Shown here: one piece after another, positions 6,351 to 6,423 of the stretch
Layout of the letters: each line of letters starts with the position of its first letter
Position numbering within the stretch: position 1 is the stretch's first letter
From: Saccharicrinis sp. UBA6048
GTDB lineage: Bacteria > Bacteroidota > Bacteroidia > Bacteroidales > Marinilabiliaceae
DNA length: 6,423 bases
NCBI GenBank assembly: GCA_002429115.1
Contig: DIYS01000037.1
Location: forward strand, 1-6,423
Direction: 5' to 3'
Notes under the pieces: generated by a model
Seen by the model: the letters and a program-made list of their open reading frames with translations, nothing else
Told to the model about the DNA's origin: nothing
Database searches by the model: none
Made by a program: the position numbers and the translations under genes

Positions 6351-6423
6351 TTAGTATCTATAAGTCTGTAATAACTTTCTAACAAAGGTTGATGCCTTAT
6401 GTTGAAGGTTAATACTTGAAAAG
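6351..6423 (-). CDS. Possible C-terminal end of an unidentified gene (partial)
   Basis: A minus-strand frame enters from the right edge of the window and runs 23 codons to TAA at 6351-6353, ending KASTFVRKLLQTYRY. It is too short to identify. The main support for a real gene end is the strong hairpin terminator that begins 17 nt downstream. Given the decay nearby it could also be a relic or chance. Confidence 0.3.
   Translation of the reverse strand, partial: FSSINLQHKASTFVRKLLQTYRY

Overview
The window looks like a fragment of an AT-rich Bacteroidetes genome, probably Bacteroidales-like. It carries a SusC/OMP-type outer-membrane beta-barrel receptor with an N-terminal CarboxypepD_reg-like domain. 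It also has a relic of a Bacteroidetes-type HU-related DNA-binding protein, no clear Shine-Dalgarno sequences, and a TTTG / TAnnTTT-style promoter. All recognisable genes lie on the minus strand, so the order of transcription runs from high to low coordinates.

The intact core is about 768-5086. It reads (5'->3' on the minus strand): a Tat-signal protein A (4361-5086), a small dicluster ferredoxin Fd1 (4130-4321), a second Tat-signal protein B paralogous to A (3332-4090), a second ferredoxin Fd2 (3124-3341, broken by one nonsense codon and one frameshift), and an outer-membrane receptor (768-3140). A+Fd1 and B+Fd2 are two copies of the same two-gene module. B overlaps Fd2 by 10 nt and Fd2 overlaps the receptor by 17 nt, so this was once a tightly coupled operon. 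A plausible promoter with an overlapping dyad lies just upstream of A. I do not recognise the A/B family. The Tat signals, the signal-less ferredoxins beside them and the receptor suggest an extracytoplasmic Fe-S or redox-linked system of unknown role; this is inference.

Both flanks are gene graveyards. Positions 170-690 hold a shattered alkaline phosphatase (PhoA family, recognisable by several motifs spread over three frames). Positions 5482-5741 hold the tail of an EamA/DMT-type transporter in at least two frames. Positions 5773-6156 hold an HU-related DNA-binding protein gene with two in-frame stops and an abnormal C-terminus. Positions 5087-5481 are mostly non-coding, with a possible weaker coding trace. 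At the right edge, the last codons of an unidentified minus-strand gene are followed by a strong hairpin terminator at 6289-6333.

The pattern is a genome losing genes by point mutation: four recognisable pseudogenes in 6.4 kb surround long intact reading frames. This fits a host-restricted or recently bottlenecked lineage, although that lifestyle cannot be read from the sequence itself.
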